NCBI GenBank assembly: GCA_030432855.1
Contig: JAUILM010000286.1
Location: 1 to 7,282 of the forward strand
Origin: Bacteroidia bacterium
GTDB lineage: Bacteria > Bacteroidota > Bacteroidia > Chitinophagales > Saprospiraceae
Length of the DNA stretch: 7,282 nt
Direction: 5' to 3'
The position numbers and the translations under genes were made by a program. Of this stretch, positions 1-6,288 are shown in pieces (the first letter of the stretch is position 1; every line of letters begins with the position of its first letter). Under the pieces are notes generated by a model. That model was not told the DNA's origin, searched no databases, and saw only the letters and a program-made list of their open reading frames with translations.

Positions 1-150
1 TCCGGATAATCCTAGTGTGAATATGTCTCCTACAATGGGAAATAGACCGATGATGAAATCTAACCCGAAAGTGATGTTCGTTCCAGGAATTCGGAACTTG
101 GTATCCAGCCAATCAGCATAACGTTCCAGGTGCTTTGATTCTACTTCCAT
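1..150 (-). CDS. DUF4112 family protein, N-terminal part (runs off the left edge)
   Basis: The reverse strand opens with ATG at 148-150 and stays open for 50 codons to base 1, so only the N-terminus is visible. The residues include a WLDTKFRIPGT motif (about 14-24) followed by FGLDFIIGLFPIVGD (about 27-41). This is the pattern I know from the DUF4112 family: an L-D-x-x-F-x-I-P-G-T segment, then a glycine-rich stretch leading into a membrane segment. The family consists of small proteins, usually a little over 100 residues, predicted to be membrane-associated and of unknown function. No function can be given. It is transcribed away from the transposase gene, with about 96 bp between the two start codons. 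No Shine-Dalgarno sequence is evident upstream, which is normal in Bacteroidota. The family call rests on motif recognition alone, and the C-terminal part cannot be judged. Confidence 0.8.
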   Translation of the reverse strand, partial: MEVESKHLERYADWLDTKFRIPGTNITFGLDFIIGLFPIVGDIFTLGLSG

Positions 151-163
151 ATCTTAAGAGATC

Positions 164-720
164 TGCAGGTGGTGACGAACAACCATGCAATAATAGAGTT
201 TTGATTTATAAGTACAGTAGGATAAAATGAAGAAAACACTCAACACATGGCACAAGTAAGATCTAAGGTCTACGTTCATCTGACATTTAGTACCCGGCAA
301 TGCAAACCGATGATTGATGAGGAGATTGAACAAAAATTGCACACAAAAATCAGGAAGATTTGCAAAAGGTTAAAATGTAAGGCAGTGGAAGTAGGAGGGT
401 ATACGGACCACATCCATATCCTATGCCGACTGCACCCTTATGTTAGCCAGGAGATATTGGTACAGTCTATTAAGACAGAGAGTACGCAATGGATCAGGAA
501 GCAGGGTGGACGCTATAAGAAATTTGCCTGGCAGGGTAGCTATGGAATCTTTTCAGTGGGTGAGACTCAAATTGATTCAATCAAAGACTTTATCAGAAAT
601 CAACATAGATATCACAAGCATATCTCTTTCGAAGAGGAGTTTAAAGCTACCTTAATGAGCTATCATCTCTCCTACAACGATACGCTGGTCTGGCAATAGT
701 AAGCACGATATCACTCGCTT
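164..720 (+). mobile_element. Possible IS200/IS605-like unit: transposase flanked by bulged hairpins
   Basis: Two imperfect hairpins bracket the transposase gene. The left one pairs TGCA-TGGT (164-167, 170-173) with ACCA-TGCA (182-189), with a 2-nt GG bulge on the 5' arm and an 8-nt loop. The right one pairs AAGC-GA (701-704, 707-708) with TC-GCTT (715-720), again with a 2-nt bulge (AC) on the 5' arm and a 6-nt loop. IS200/IS605 elements end in subterminal imperfect palindromes rather than inverted repeats, so this arrangement fits. The right stem is short, however, the two stems differ in sequence, and I cannot locate cleavage sites or element ends. The limits given are the outer hairpin bases, not proven boundaries. 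A RAYT-like gene without its own element is equally possible. Confidence 0.25.
247..699 (+). CDS. IS200/IS605-type (Y1/HUH) transposase, probable active-site Tyr to Phe change
   Basis: This 150-residue protein has the size and layout of single-domain Y1 transposases (TnpA of IS200/IS605 and the related RAYT proteins), which cut and rejoin single-stranded DNA through a 5'-phosphotyrosine link. The N-terminus (YVHLTFSTR, 9-17) matches the first beta strand of the family. The metal-binding HUH motif is intact as DHIHIL (54-59; His55 and His57). A WQGSYGIFS segment (95-103) and the tail SFEEEF (127-132) are also typical. In relatives the nucleophile is the Tyr of a Y-I-x-N-Q helix. Here that helix reads DFIRNQ (114-119), so Phe115 (codon TTT at 589-591) stands where Tyr is expected. 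The nearest Tyr is Tyr122. The frame is otherwise intact and full-length, so this is either a recently inactivated copy, a repurposed DNA-binding protein or a shifted active site. It lies between divergent DUF4112 and a co-directional lipoprotein gene. Confidence 0.88.
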   Translation: MAQVRSKVYVHLTFSTRQCKPMIDEEIEQKLHTKIRKICKRLKCKAVEVGGYTDHIHILCRLHPYVSQEILVQSIKTESTQWIRKQGGRYKKFAWQGSYGIFSVGETQIDSIKDFIRNQHRYHKHISFEEEFKATLMSYHLSYNDTLVWQ

Positions 721-751
721 TTTAGGAGAAAAGTCTTAACTTCTGAAGTAA

Positions 752-1180
752 ATGAAAACTATGAAACAATTACTTCAAGTTGCACTTATGTCACTGGCGG
801 CCCTTTTAGCAGGATGCGCTACCACCGGAGGATCTTCCGTCCTTGCTGACGATGAAAAAATGTCAGTCAAAGATGAAGGTTACAATGAATCAATGACACT
901 TGCCGATCATTTACAGCAGGTATCCGGTTTGTCGATACAAGGCAGCGGACGAAATGCCCAGGTTCGGGTACATGGTGTTTCTTCTATGTATGGAAATAAT
1001 GAACCACTATTTGTTGTGAATGGTCAGGCAATCGATGGTGGACTTTCCGCCGTATCCAGCATGGTGCCGGTCGCCGAAATCGCCCGTATTTCTGTCCTGA
1101 AGACTCCTTCAGAAACCAGTATGTACGGTGTGCGAGGAGCCAACGGCGTAGTTGTCATAAAACTTAAGAGCAAAACGTAA
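752..1180 (+). CDS. Small lipoprotein made of a TonB-receptor plug domain (SusC-type signature), no barrel
   Basis: The 142-residue product begins with a lipoprotein signal peptide: a basic start, a hydrophobic core, and the lipobox LLAGC with Cys22 as the expected lipidated residue. Ala follows the Cys, with no obvious inner-membrane retention signal, so an outer-membrane or surface location is likely. Residues 48-138 resemble the plug domain of TonB-dependent receptors, including QVRVHG (70-75), PLFVVNGQAIDGG (85-97) and the stretch ISVLK, then SMYGVRGANGVVVIK (123-137). The last part is the hallmark of the SusC/RagA signature region. A real receptor would continue for some 600 or more residues as a beta barrel; this gene stops at once with TAA. 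It is therefore a free-standing plug, not a truncated piece beginning mid-gene, since it has its own signal sequence. ATG at 761 (Met4) is an alternative start. Role unknown: it might modulate a receptor or bind a ligand at the surface. Confidence 0.85.
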   Translation: MKTMKQLLQVALMSLAALLAGCATTGGSSVLADDEKMSVKDEGYNESMTLADHLQQVSGLSIQGSGRNAQVRVHGVSSMYGNNEPLFVVNGQAIDGGLSAVSSMVPVAEIARISVLKTPSETSMYGVRGANGVVVIKLKSKT

Positions 1181-1293
1181 GGTAACGTAAGGGAGATAGA
1201 TCAGGTGTTCTATCCTACTTCCAGGAATTCGCACGCAAAGTAAAGTGCTTATTTTTTTGAAGGAAAATTTGATGACCATTTACTAGCTTTTCC

Positions 1294-1347
1294 TATACAG
1301 GATTGAAAGCAATTAATTCAATTTTTAAAACTTTAAAATCCTGTATA
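1294..1347 (+). repeat. Perfect 11-bp inverted repeat ending at the start codon of the next gene
   Basis: The left arm TATACAGGATT (1294-1304) is the exact reverse complement of the right arm AATCCTGTATA (1337-1347), and base 1348 is the A of the downstream ATG. A second short stem, AAAG (1306-1309) with CTTT (1331-1334), can stack inside across a small internal loop, leaving an A/T-rich loop of about 21 nt. As RNA this would be a hairpin directly next to the initiation codon. As DNA it could be a two-site operator. An imperfect match to the Bacteroidota -7 element (TAGCTTTT, 1284-1291; consensus TAnnTTTG) lies just upstream, which would put the left arm near the 5' end of the transcript. The repeat itself is seen directly; its function is inferred. 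Confidence 0.7.
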
Positions 1348-1935
1348 ATGAAATACCTATTTCACTGCCTTATTCTTTGTGTTGCCACTTTATCTGTTCA
1401 GGCGCAGACAAATTCTCTCCAATCGGTTGTCGAAAGTTATTTGAGTGCAATCGAAACCGAAGATTATGCTTTACTGGTAAGTCATCTTGATCACGCAATT
1501 TTCACAGAAATGACTCCGGAAGAAATGGCGGAAGGGGTGATGGCCGCGATGATGGGAGATGATGCCATGCCTATGGAGATTAGCAACAGTACCTTTGTTG
1601 AGAGTGGAGATGAAATCGATTTTGATGGGATTAAATATGCACCTGTCAGGATCTCATATATTATTCAAATTCCCTTCATGGATGAATATACCGAAATGCT
1701 TGTGGAAAATTTACAATTATCTCACGGTGAGGATAATGTTGTACTTGATGATGAAAACGATACTATCACGGCATCTGTTGAAGAATATATTATAGCACGT
1801 TTTGATGAAGATCAAAACACCTGGAAACTATTTACCAGACAGATGATGTATTTTTCTTATTCTATGGATGAGGAACTACAAATCAATATACTGGAGCAAA
1901 TATCTGCCTGGAAATTGGATCGCATGCTCAACTAA
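1348..1935 (+). CDS. Secreted protein of unknown function, acidic, possibly NTF2-like
   Basis: ATG at 1348 is chosen because the next 20 residues form a clean signal peptide (MKYLFHCLILCVATLSVQA, then Q), with likely cleavage after VQA. An in-frame TTG at 1303 would add 15 residues without signal character, encoded within the inverted repeat, and is unlikely. The 195-residue protein is not one I recognise. The mature part starts with a helix (SLQSVVESYLSAIETEDYA, about 24-42 from this start), has a Met/Glu-rich acidic stretch, and then alternating hydrophobic strands (APVRISYIIQIPF and SVEEYIIARFD), ending with a Trp-containing strand NTWKLF. A leading helix followed by curved strands resembles NTF2-like or SnoaL-like proteins, but this is a guess from pattern alone. 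No Cys lies in the mature part, no lipobox is present and there is no T9SS tail, so a periplasmic location is most likely. It ends at the convergent terminator. Confidence 0.72.
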   Translation: MKYLFHCLILCVATLSVQAQTNSLQSVVESYLSAIETEDYALLVSHLDHAIFTEMTPEEMAEGVMAAMMGDDAMPMEISNSTFVESGDEIDFDGIKYAPVRISYIIQIPFMDEYTEMLVENLQLSHGEDNVVLDDENDTITASVEEYIIARFDEDQNTWKLFTRQMMYFSYSMDEELQINILEQISAWKLDRMLN

Positions 1936-1966
1936 AAAAGGTATTATTATGGTTGGACTAAAAATT

Positions 1967-1996
1967 AAAGCCAGGTAGAATTTCTACCTGGCTTTT
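1967..1996. terminator. Bidirectional hairpin terminator between convergent genes
   Basis: AAAGCCAGGTAG (1967-1978) pairs perfectly with CTACCTGGCTTT (1984-1995), and AA/TT at 1979-1980 and 1982-1983 could extend it. The stem has a GC-rich centre. On the plus strand the right arm runs into TTTT; on the minus strand the other end runs into CTTTAATTTTT, so both directions have a T-rich exit. It sits 31 bp after the stop of the secreted-protein gene and only 4 bp after the stop of the repeat-protein gene. This is the position expected of a shared factor-independent terminator. Confidence 0.85.
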
Positions 1997-1999
1997 GAC

Positions 2000-4153
2000 T
2001 TATTGTTTGACAAATTTTAAGGGCTTTCCATCCCCAATCTTTACAAAGTAAATTCCGGGATCAAAATGAGAGATGTCTATTTGTCTCTTCGATCCACTAT
2101 CTCTCTGTAGGATTTCCTGACGTATTTCCTGACCGGTGATATTTAATATTTTCACAGTCGTTGCTACTTCAATATCCCTACTTCGCTCCAGGAAAATGAA
2201 CTCCTTCGCCGGATTGGGGTATATGTTCCATTCCTCCGAGGGCCTATTATCCAATAGTAGGGATTGCGGTCTTCCTTCTAATGTGATATCATCAATACAA
2301 TGGCATCCGGCATAGGGTAGGTTTAAGTCCCACTCTATATGTTGTACATGAGGTACAGAAAAGTCAGGACCAACGATTTCATACAATAAATCTATCCAAC
2401 CAATACAATTTCCGATATCCAAAATGGGATCAATACCTGATTCGGTGAAAATGAGATATATCCCTGCGCAAGGAATACTATCAATCGTGTCACCAGGCGC
2501 ATAGGTCGGGAAGAAATCGTTAAGATCTTCGTAGCATTCCAGGGAAATATCTTCCGGAATTTCAAGATTTATTTCTGATGTATCAACCCAGTAATACACC
2601 TGATCGCAACTGTTGATATTGCCACAATCGTCCTCAACAAAATAAGTCTTTGTCAATGAATATATACACCCGGATGCTTGCACGGGCCCTAGTTCAGACC
2701 AGGTCGTCGGTGTGCTACAGTATGCCTGTACATAAAAAGGCTGTACTTGTGGTGAGGTGATAAAATCCATAGGATCGGGATGGGCACCAAGAAAAGTGTC
2801 AGCCGGACATTGTATGATGTACGGTATTTGATCGTTTTCCTTCCAAAATATATCATGATCACAGGTAGTACTATTACCACAATAATCAGTAACCTCATAC
2901 GTACGATGTAGTGAATAGGTGCAGTGCACGGGATCAAATAGAATGCTGCTGGCTACCATTTGAATACTGGCAATACCGCATGCATCAGTCGCTTTTATAA
3001 TGGAGGTGTCAGGTGCGGGTATGCTAGCGGGATTGCATCCCAGGTCGAGTGGTGCCGGGCATGAGACCTGGGGAGCTTCAGTATCCACTTTCCAGGAAAT
3101 AAGGTGAGAATAGAGATTTTCATTGCCACATGCATCCGTAATCTTGTAATAGCGGGTAATGTATTGCTGACATTTCGAGGTGAGAGACTGATCCTTGTAG
3201 TGACTGATAAAAACGTGAGAACAGTCATCCACCTGAAATAGAGATGTATCGGGTCCCGGTATGTGTGAAGGATTACATCCCAGGTCCCAGTCTTCTGGTC
3301 CGGAGACCACCACGGGAGCATCTATATCTTCTATCCAGCTTACCTGTTGATAGCAAACGATTTCTTCCTCGTCGCATAGATTGTAGACAGTATACTTTCT
3401 GGTGAGACTATAGGTGCAACCTACTACATTGATGGAGCTGTTTTGAATGTCAATGGTGTACTTACAATTGCTCTTCACATTTTTTTCAAATGCCCGATCC
3501 AGCGCTGCAAATTCCAATTTTAAATCCGGATTGCAACCCAGAAATTTATCGGGTGGACAAAGAAATAATGTGAACTGCGGACTATACCAGCGATAATATT
3601 CGTGGCATTGCGTGGTATTACCACATGCATCTACTGCTTCATACGTTCTCTGCAACACCTGAAGACAGTCGCTGGACTTAGATATGATCTCATCGTGCTT
3701 GTGAAACACATGCACTTCACCGGCATTATCCGTGACGTCGAACTTTGTCGCATCGGGCTTAGGAATATAGTCATCAAGATCGGGATTGCAGGGATATTCG
3801 GACTCAAGTATCAAATCATCTATGCAATTGTGAAAAACAGGTGGTTTTGTGTCATTGATCCAAATAAAGGTCTGTTGACAGGTGGCTTTAGAGCCACAGT
3901 CATCAGTTAGGGTCCAGGTTCTGGTCAGAGAATTCGTCTGATCTTTTATGGATAGATCATCTTTGTATTGAAAGTTTATTTTTCCATCACATGCACTCTT
4001 GTATCGAATGGTCGACGGATCAGCGGGTGGAAGATCCTCTCTGAAGACTGGATTGCACCCAAGATCCACAGTTTCAGGGCAATGGATTTCAATCTGAGCG
4101 TTTGCATTTCCCATGAGGCATAGGAATGCCATTAATACATAGTATTGTTTCAT
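2000..4153 (-). CDS. Secreted Cys-rich repeat protein with T9SS C-terminal sorting domain
   Basis: The 717-residue protein starts with a signal peptide (1-19, cleavage after NANA at Gln20). It then carries six repeats of about 80-90 residues (roughly 24-109, 110-198, 199-280, 281-360, 361-445 and 446-530) and a degenerate seventh (about 531-618). Each repeat begins with a hydrophobic strand and LGCNP, has a P-x-P-D or similar segment, then C-x-Y-S-L-x-R-T-Y, D-x-CGN, a C about six residues later, and W-x-x-D before the next unit. This is the pattern of HYR-like, Ig-fold surface repeats common in Saprospiraceae. Even Cys spacing suggests disulphides within repeats. The end (about 643-717) is a type A T9SS sorting domain: NIYPNPAKE, then VKILNITGQEI, then FDPGIYFVKI. 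The protein should cross the outer membrane by T9SS and be anchored or released; an adhesin or matrix role is likely but unproven. No T9SS machinery genes are in view. Confidence 0.9.
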   Translation of the reverse strand: MKQYYVLMAFLCLMGNANAQIEIHCPETVDLGCNPVFREDLPPADPSTIRYKSACDGKINFQYKDDLSIKDQTNSLTRTWTLTDDCGSKATCQQTFIWINDTKPPVFHNCIDDLILESEYPCNPDLDDYIPKPDATKFDVTDNAGEVHVFHKHDEIISKSSDCLQVLQRTYEAVDACGNTTQCHEYYRWYSPQFTLFLCPPDKFLGCNPDLKLEFAALDRAFEKNVKSNCKYTIDIQNSSINVVGCTYSLTRKYTVYNLCDEEEIVCYQQVSWIEDIDAPVVVSGPEDWDLGCNPSHIPGPDTSLFQVDDCSHVFISHYKDQSLTSKCQQYITRYYKITDACGNENLYSHLISWKVDTEAPQVSCPAPLDLGCNPASIPAPDTSIIKATDACGIASIQMVASSILFDPVHCTYSLHRTYEVTDYCGNSTTCDHDIFWKENDQIPYIIQCPADTFLGAHPDPMDFITSPQVQPFYVQAYCSTPTTWSELGPVQASGCIYSLTKTYFVEDDCGNINSCDQVYYWVDTSEINLEIPEDISLECYEDLNDFFPTYAPGDTIDSIPCAGIYLIFTESGIDPILDIGNCIGWIDLLYEIVGPDFSVPHVQHIEWDLNLPYAGCHCIDDITLEGRPQSLLLDNRPSEEWNIYPNPAKEFIFLERSRDIEVATTVKILNITGQEIRQEILQRDSGSKRQIDISHFDPGIYFVKIGDGKPLKFVKQ
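2567..4084 (-). repeat. Six tandem coding repeats of about 80-90 codons
   Basis: These are the protein-level repeats of the T9SS-exported protein, read on the minus strand. LGCNP occurs at residues 31-35, 205-209, 291-295 and 371-375. The second repeat has YPCNP (120-124) and the sixth LGAHP (455-459), which lacks the Cys. The repeats are clearly diverged in sequence, so they are old duplications rather than a recent tandem expansion. A weaker seventh unit follows, down to about base 2300. Confidence 0.8.
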
Positions 4154-4245
4154 AAATCGCGGTTTTTTTGAAGTGATCCTTTTTAAGTAATTAGTATCCC
4201 AGGACAGGTATTGAATTCACTTTAAAGAAGAAGTGGATCACAAAA

Positions 4246-4257
4246 TTCCATATGGAA
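4246..4257. promoter_or_regulatory. Perfect 12-bp palindrome TTCCATATGGAA, possible operator
   Basis: This sequence equals its own reverse complement over 12 bases. It lies in the 136-bp gap upstream of the repeat-protein gene, about 93 bp before its start codon, and downstream of the dehydrogenase stop. A 7-bp inverted pair, GTGATCC (4173-4179) and GGATCAC (4235-4241), lies in the same gap. A palindrome of this size upstream of a gene fits a binding site for a dimeric regulator, but no known motif is recognised and chance is possible. Confidence 0.25.
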
Positions 4258-4289
4258 GAAATGTTAAAATAGAAATACCGGGCATTGGG

Positions 4290-5021
4290 TCAGAATACTC
4301 CGCCATTTATATGCAGTACAGACCCATTGACAAATCCCGCATTTTCTGATGCCAGATACAGGTAGCCATGAGCTATATCTTCTGTAGTACCTACCCGTTC
4401 CACGGGTATTTGGCCAAGGGCTTGCTCAAGGACATGTTTGGGCATTTGATCGGTCATATCGGTAGCAATAAATCCCGGAGCTATCACATTGACGGTGATA
4501 CCGTACTTACCTACTTCCTTTGCCAGGGCTTTACTAAAGCCTACCAATGCTGCTTTTGAAGCGGCGTAGTTGGTCTGTCCAAAGGCCCCCAGAAATCCAT
4601 TAATAGAGGAAGCAGATATGATCCGCCCATATCCGGCTTGCTTCATGACGGGGAGTATGGCTTTAGTCACATTGAAAGCACCATGCAGATTTACATCAAT
4701 GACCTTTTTCCAGGTTTCTTCTGACATTTTGAGAAAGGTACGGTCCTGCGTGATACCGGCATTATTTATCAGGATGTCAACTTTACCAAATCGGTCAATC
4801 ACTTCAGTAGTGGATGATCTAATTTGCTCGGTAATTGTGACATCTACTTCATGATAGGTCATGTTATTTTTTACCAAGTCTCGCGTTATACTATCTGACT
4901 CAGGGAAAATATCCCATACTATTACATGGGCACCTTGCTGCCGAAATAGTGTAGCGGTTGCCTTGCCAATACCCCGGGCTCCACCTGTAATGATGGCTGT
5001 CTTACCTTGTAGTGTATTCAT
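4290..5021 (-). CDS. fabG: FabG-like short-chain dehydrogenase/reductase (3-oxoacyl reductase type)
   Basis: At 243 residues this is the normal size for a classical SDR. The Rossmann nucleotide-binding motif TGGARGIG is at 12-19, NNAG at 86-89, structural Asn111 in VNLHG, and the catalytic set Ser139, Tyr152 and Lys156 (YAASK). PGFIATDM (182-189) and a C-terminal HINGGVF complete the FabG pattern. The expected reaction is reduction of a 3-oxoacyl thioester to the 3-hydroxyacyl form, in fatty-acid synthesis or a related route. Asp37 at the end of the second beta strand (VIVWD) normally favours NAD(H) over NADP(H), whereas housekeeping FabG uses NADPH. The TFLKMSEETWKKVIDVNL region also recalls acetoacetyl-CoA reductases (PhaB). 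The family is secure; the exact substrate is not. No acyl carrier protein or other fatty-acid gene adjoins it. It is divergent from the channel gene (184-bp gap), and the repeat-protein gene follows 136 bp downstream on the same strand. Confidence 0.9.
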   Translation of the reverse strand: MNTLQGKTAIITGGARGIGKATATLFRQQGAHVIVWDIFPESDSITRDLVKNNMTYHEVDVTITEQIRSSTTEVIDRFGKVDILINNAGITQDRTFLKMSEETWKKVIDVNLHGAFNVTKAILPVMKQAGYGRIISASSINGFLGAFGQTNYAASKAALVGFSKALAKEVGKYGITVNVIAPGFIATDMTDQMPKHVLEQALGQIPVERVGTTEDIAHGYLYLASENAGFVNGSVLHINGGVF

Positions 5022-5205
5022 ATTATACGGTAATAGTAGAATTGAAAAATCGCAAGTTTTTATTTGTTTAACTTTTCAAGCCATTCTCAAAAATGGCGAT
5101 GAGAATTTAACAACTTTTGGGATGGACCCGATTTAGCTTGCAACGATAAGCTAGCAATTTTTTGTATCATTTCGGTACTCAAGCAAGTGATTACAATTAG
5201 TAAGA

Positions 5206-6288
5206 ATGGAAAAGGGCATGACTAAAAAGCAAGGTGTAAAAAAGAAGCGTCAGACGGGCTTACCTCCGGGCACTATCATGTATACTGGCCAAAAGCATTT
5301 GTTGTCTGTCCGTATCACGTACATGGAGTACAATGATGAGGTACTTAAGCAGGAAACATATGAGGAGACTACTCGAATCCCTATACATGAATCCCGACCA
5401 GATATCATCCAATGGTACGACGTGCGTGGGCTACATGATGAAAAACTCATGCATACCATCGCTGAACGATTTGGCATGCACCCACTGGTGCTGGAGGATG
5501 TAGTGGATGTGTACAAAAGACCTGAATACACTGAATACCCGACGGGCATATTCATGGCTTTGAAGGCCTTTGACTACGATGAAACGCGAAAGAAGGTCAA
5601 ACCCCAATCGATGGCAATCTACTGTGGTCAGGGCTTTGTACTTTCCTTTCAGGAAGATGAGAGCGATTATTTTAAACCTGTACGTGATCGCCTGGTGGCA
5701 GCTCAAGGTCGTATTCGTCGAAAGGGTGGGGATTATCTGGCCTATGCGCTGATGGACTATGTGGTGGATCGATATTTTCATGTACTGGACCATCTCGAGA
5801 CATCCATTGAAAATATGGAGGAGGGCATATATACCAACCCTGAGGACATCGATAAATCAGAAGTGTACACTTTGAAAAAGCAACTTCTTAGACTGCGAAA
5901 ATCTATCGCACCTCTGCGAGAAGCGGTTGGCCAGTTTACCAGGACCTCTTCACAGATGGTAGACCCTGAGACCCTGATCTATGTGAGAGACTTGTACGAT
6001 CATACGTATCAGGTGCTGGACACCATTGATACGCTCCGGGATGTGATCACCGGCTTGCAGGATTTATATCTTTCGGAGATGAGTATGAAAATGAATCGCA
6101 TCATGCAATTTTTGACGGTGATTACAGCGATATTTGTACCGATTTCATTTCTGGCAGGATTATATGGGATGAATTTTCAGCATATGCCTGAGCTGGGATA
6201 TCGCTATGGATATTTTGTCCTTTTAGCCGTTATGCTCTGCATTGTGTTAGGTATGCTTTTCTTTTTTAAGAAAAAACGCTGGCTCTAA
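5206..6288 (+). CDS. corA: CorA-family magnesium/cobalt transport channel
   Basis: The 360-residue product is complete. A basic tail (1-16) leads into GLPPGTIMYTGQ (18-29), typical of bacterial CorA. The cytoplasmic funnel domain follows, with WYDVRGLHD (70-78), HPLVLEDVVD (92-101) and the long helices at about 155-300 that form the stalk. The pore helix (about 298-320) ends in the signature YGMNF (320-324), followed by a short MPEL-containing loop and a second membrane helix (about 333-354), then the basic C-terminus KKKRWL. CorA forms a homopentamer in the inner membrane and lets Mg2+ (also Co2+, Ni2+) into the cell, gated by internal Mg2+. ATG at 5218 (Met5) is a credible alternative start, with a purine-rich AAAAGGG upstream. 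No Mg-sensing leader was recognised in the 184-bp upstream gap, which holds only short hairpins (5083-5106 and 5134-5153). Confidence 0.95.
   Translation: MEKGMTKKQGVKKKRQTGLPPGTIMYTGQKHLLSVRITYMEYNDEVLKQETYEETTRIPIHESRPDIIQWYDVRGLHDEKLMHTIAERFGMHPLVLEDVVDVYKRPEYTEYPTGIFMALKAFDYDETRKKVKPQSMAIYCGQGFVLSFQEDESDYFKPVRDRLVAAQGRIRRKGGDYLAYALMDYVVDRYFHVLDHLETSIENMEEGIYTNPEDIDKSEVYTLKKQLLRLRKSIAPLREAVGQFTRTSSQMVDPETLIYVRDLYDHTYQVLDTIDTLRDVITGLQDLYLSEMSMKMNRIMQFLTVITAIFVPISFLAGLYGMNFQHMPELGYRYGYFVLLAVMLCIVLGMLFFFKKKRWL

Noticed and set aside
739..749. ACTTCTGAAGT as a terminator after the transposase gene
   Set aside because: The palindrome has a one-base centre, cannot form a good loop and has no T-run after it.
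81..1231. 13-bp sequence TTCCAGGAATTCG present at 81-93 and 1219-1231
   Set aside because: A shared 13-mer is plausible by chance in 7 kb. The first copy is codons of the DUF4112 motif, and the match does not extend.
1256..1291. Promoter TTTG (1256-1259) with TAGCTTTT (1284-1291)
   Set aside because: The -7 match lacks the final G and the spacing of 24 bases is longer than usual, so it is mentioned only as context for the inverted repeat.
1303..1347. In-frame TTG start at 1303 extending the secreted protein by 15 residues
   Set aside because: The added residues have no signal-peptide character and come from the inverted repeat. The ATG at 1348 begins a proper signal peptide.
3602..3910. Plus-strand open frame of 102 codons inside the repeat-protein gene
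   Set aside because: It lies wholly antisense to a well-supported gene and has no recognisable domain, so it is a frame shadow. The other overlapping short frames were dropped for the same reason.
5022..5205. Divergent promoters and a possible Mg-responsive leader upstream of the CorA gene
   Set aside because: TTTG-like and TA-rich pieces are present, but none has the Bacteroidota TTTG and TAnnTTTG pair at proper spacing. The 6-bp hairpins are too short to support a riboswitch.
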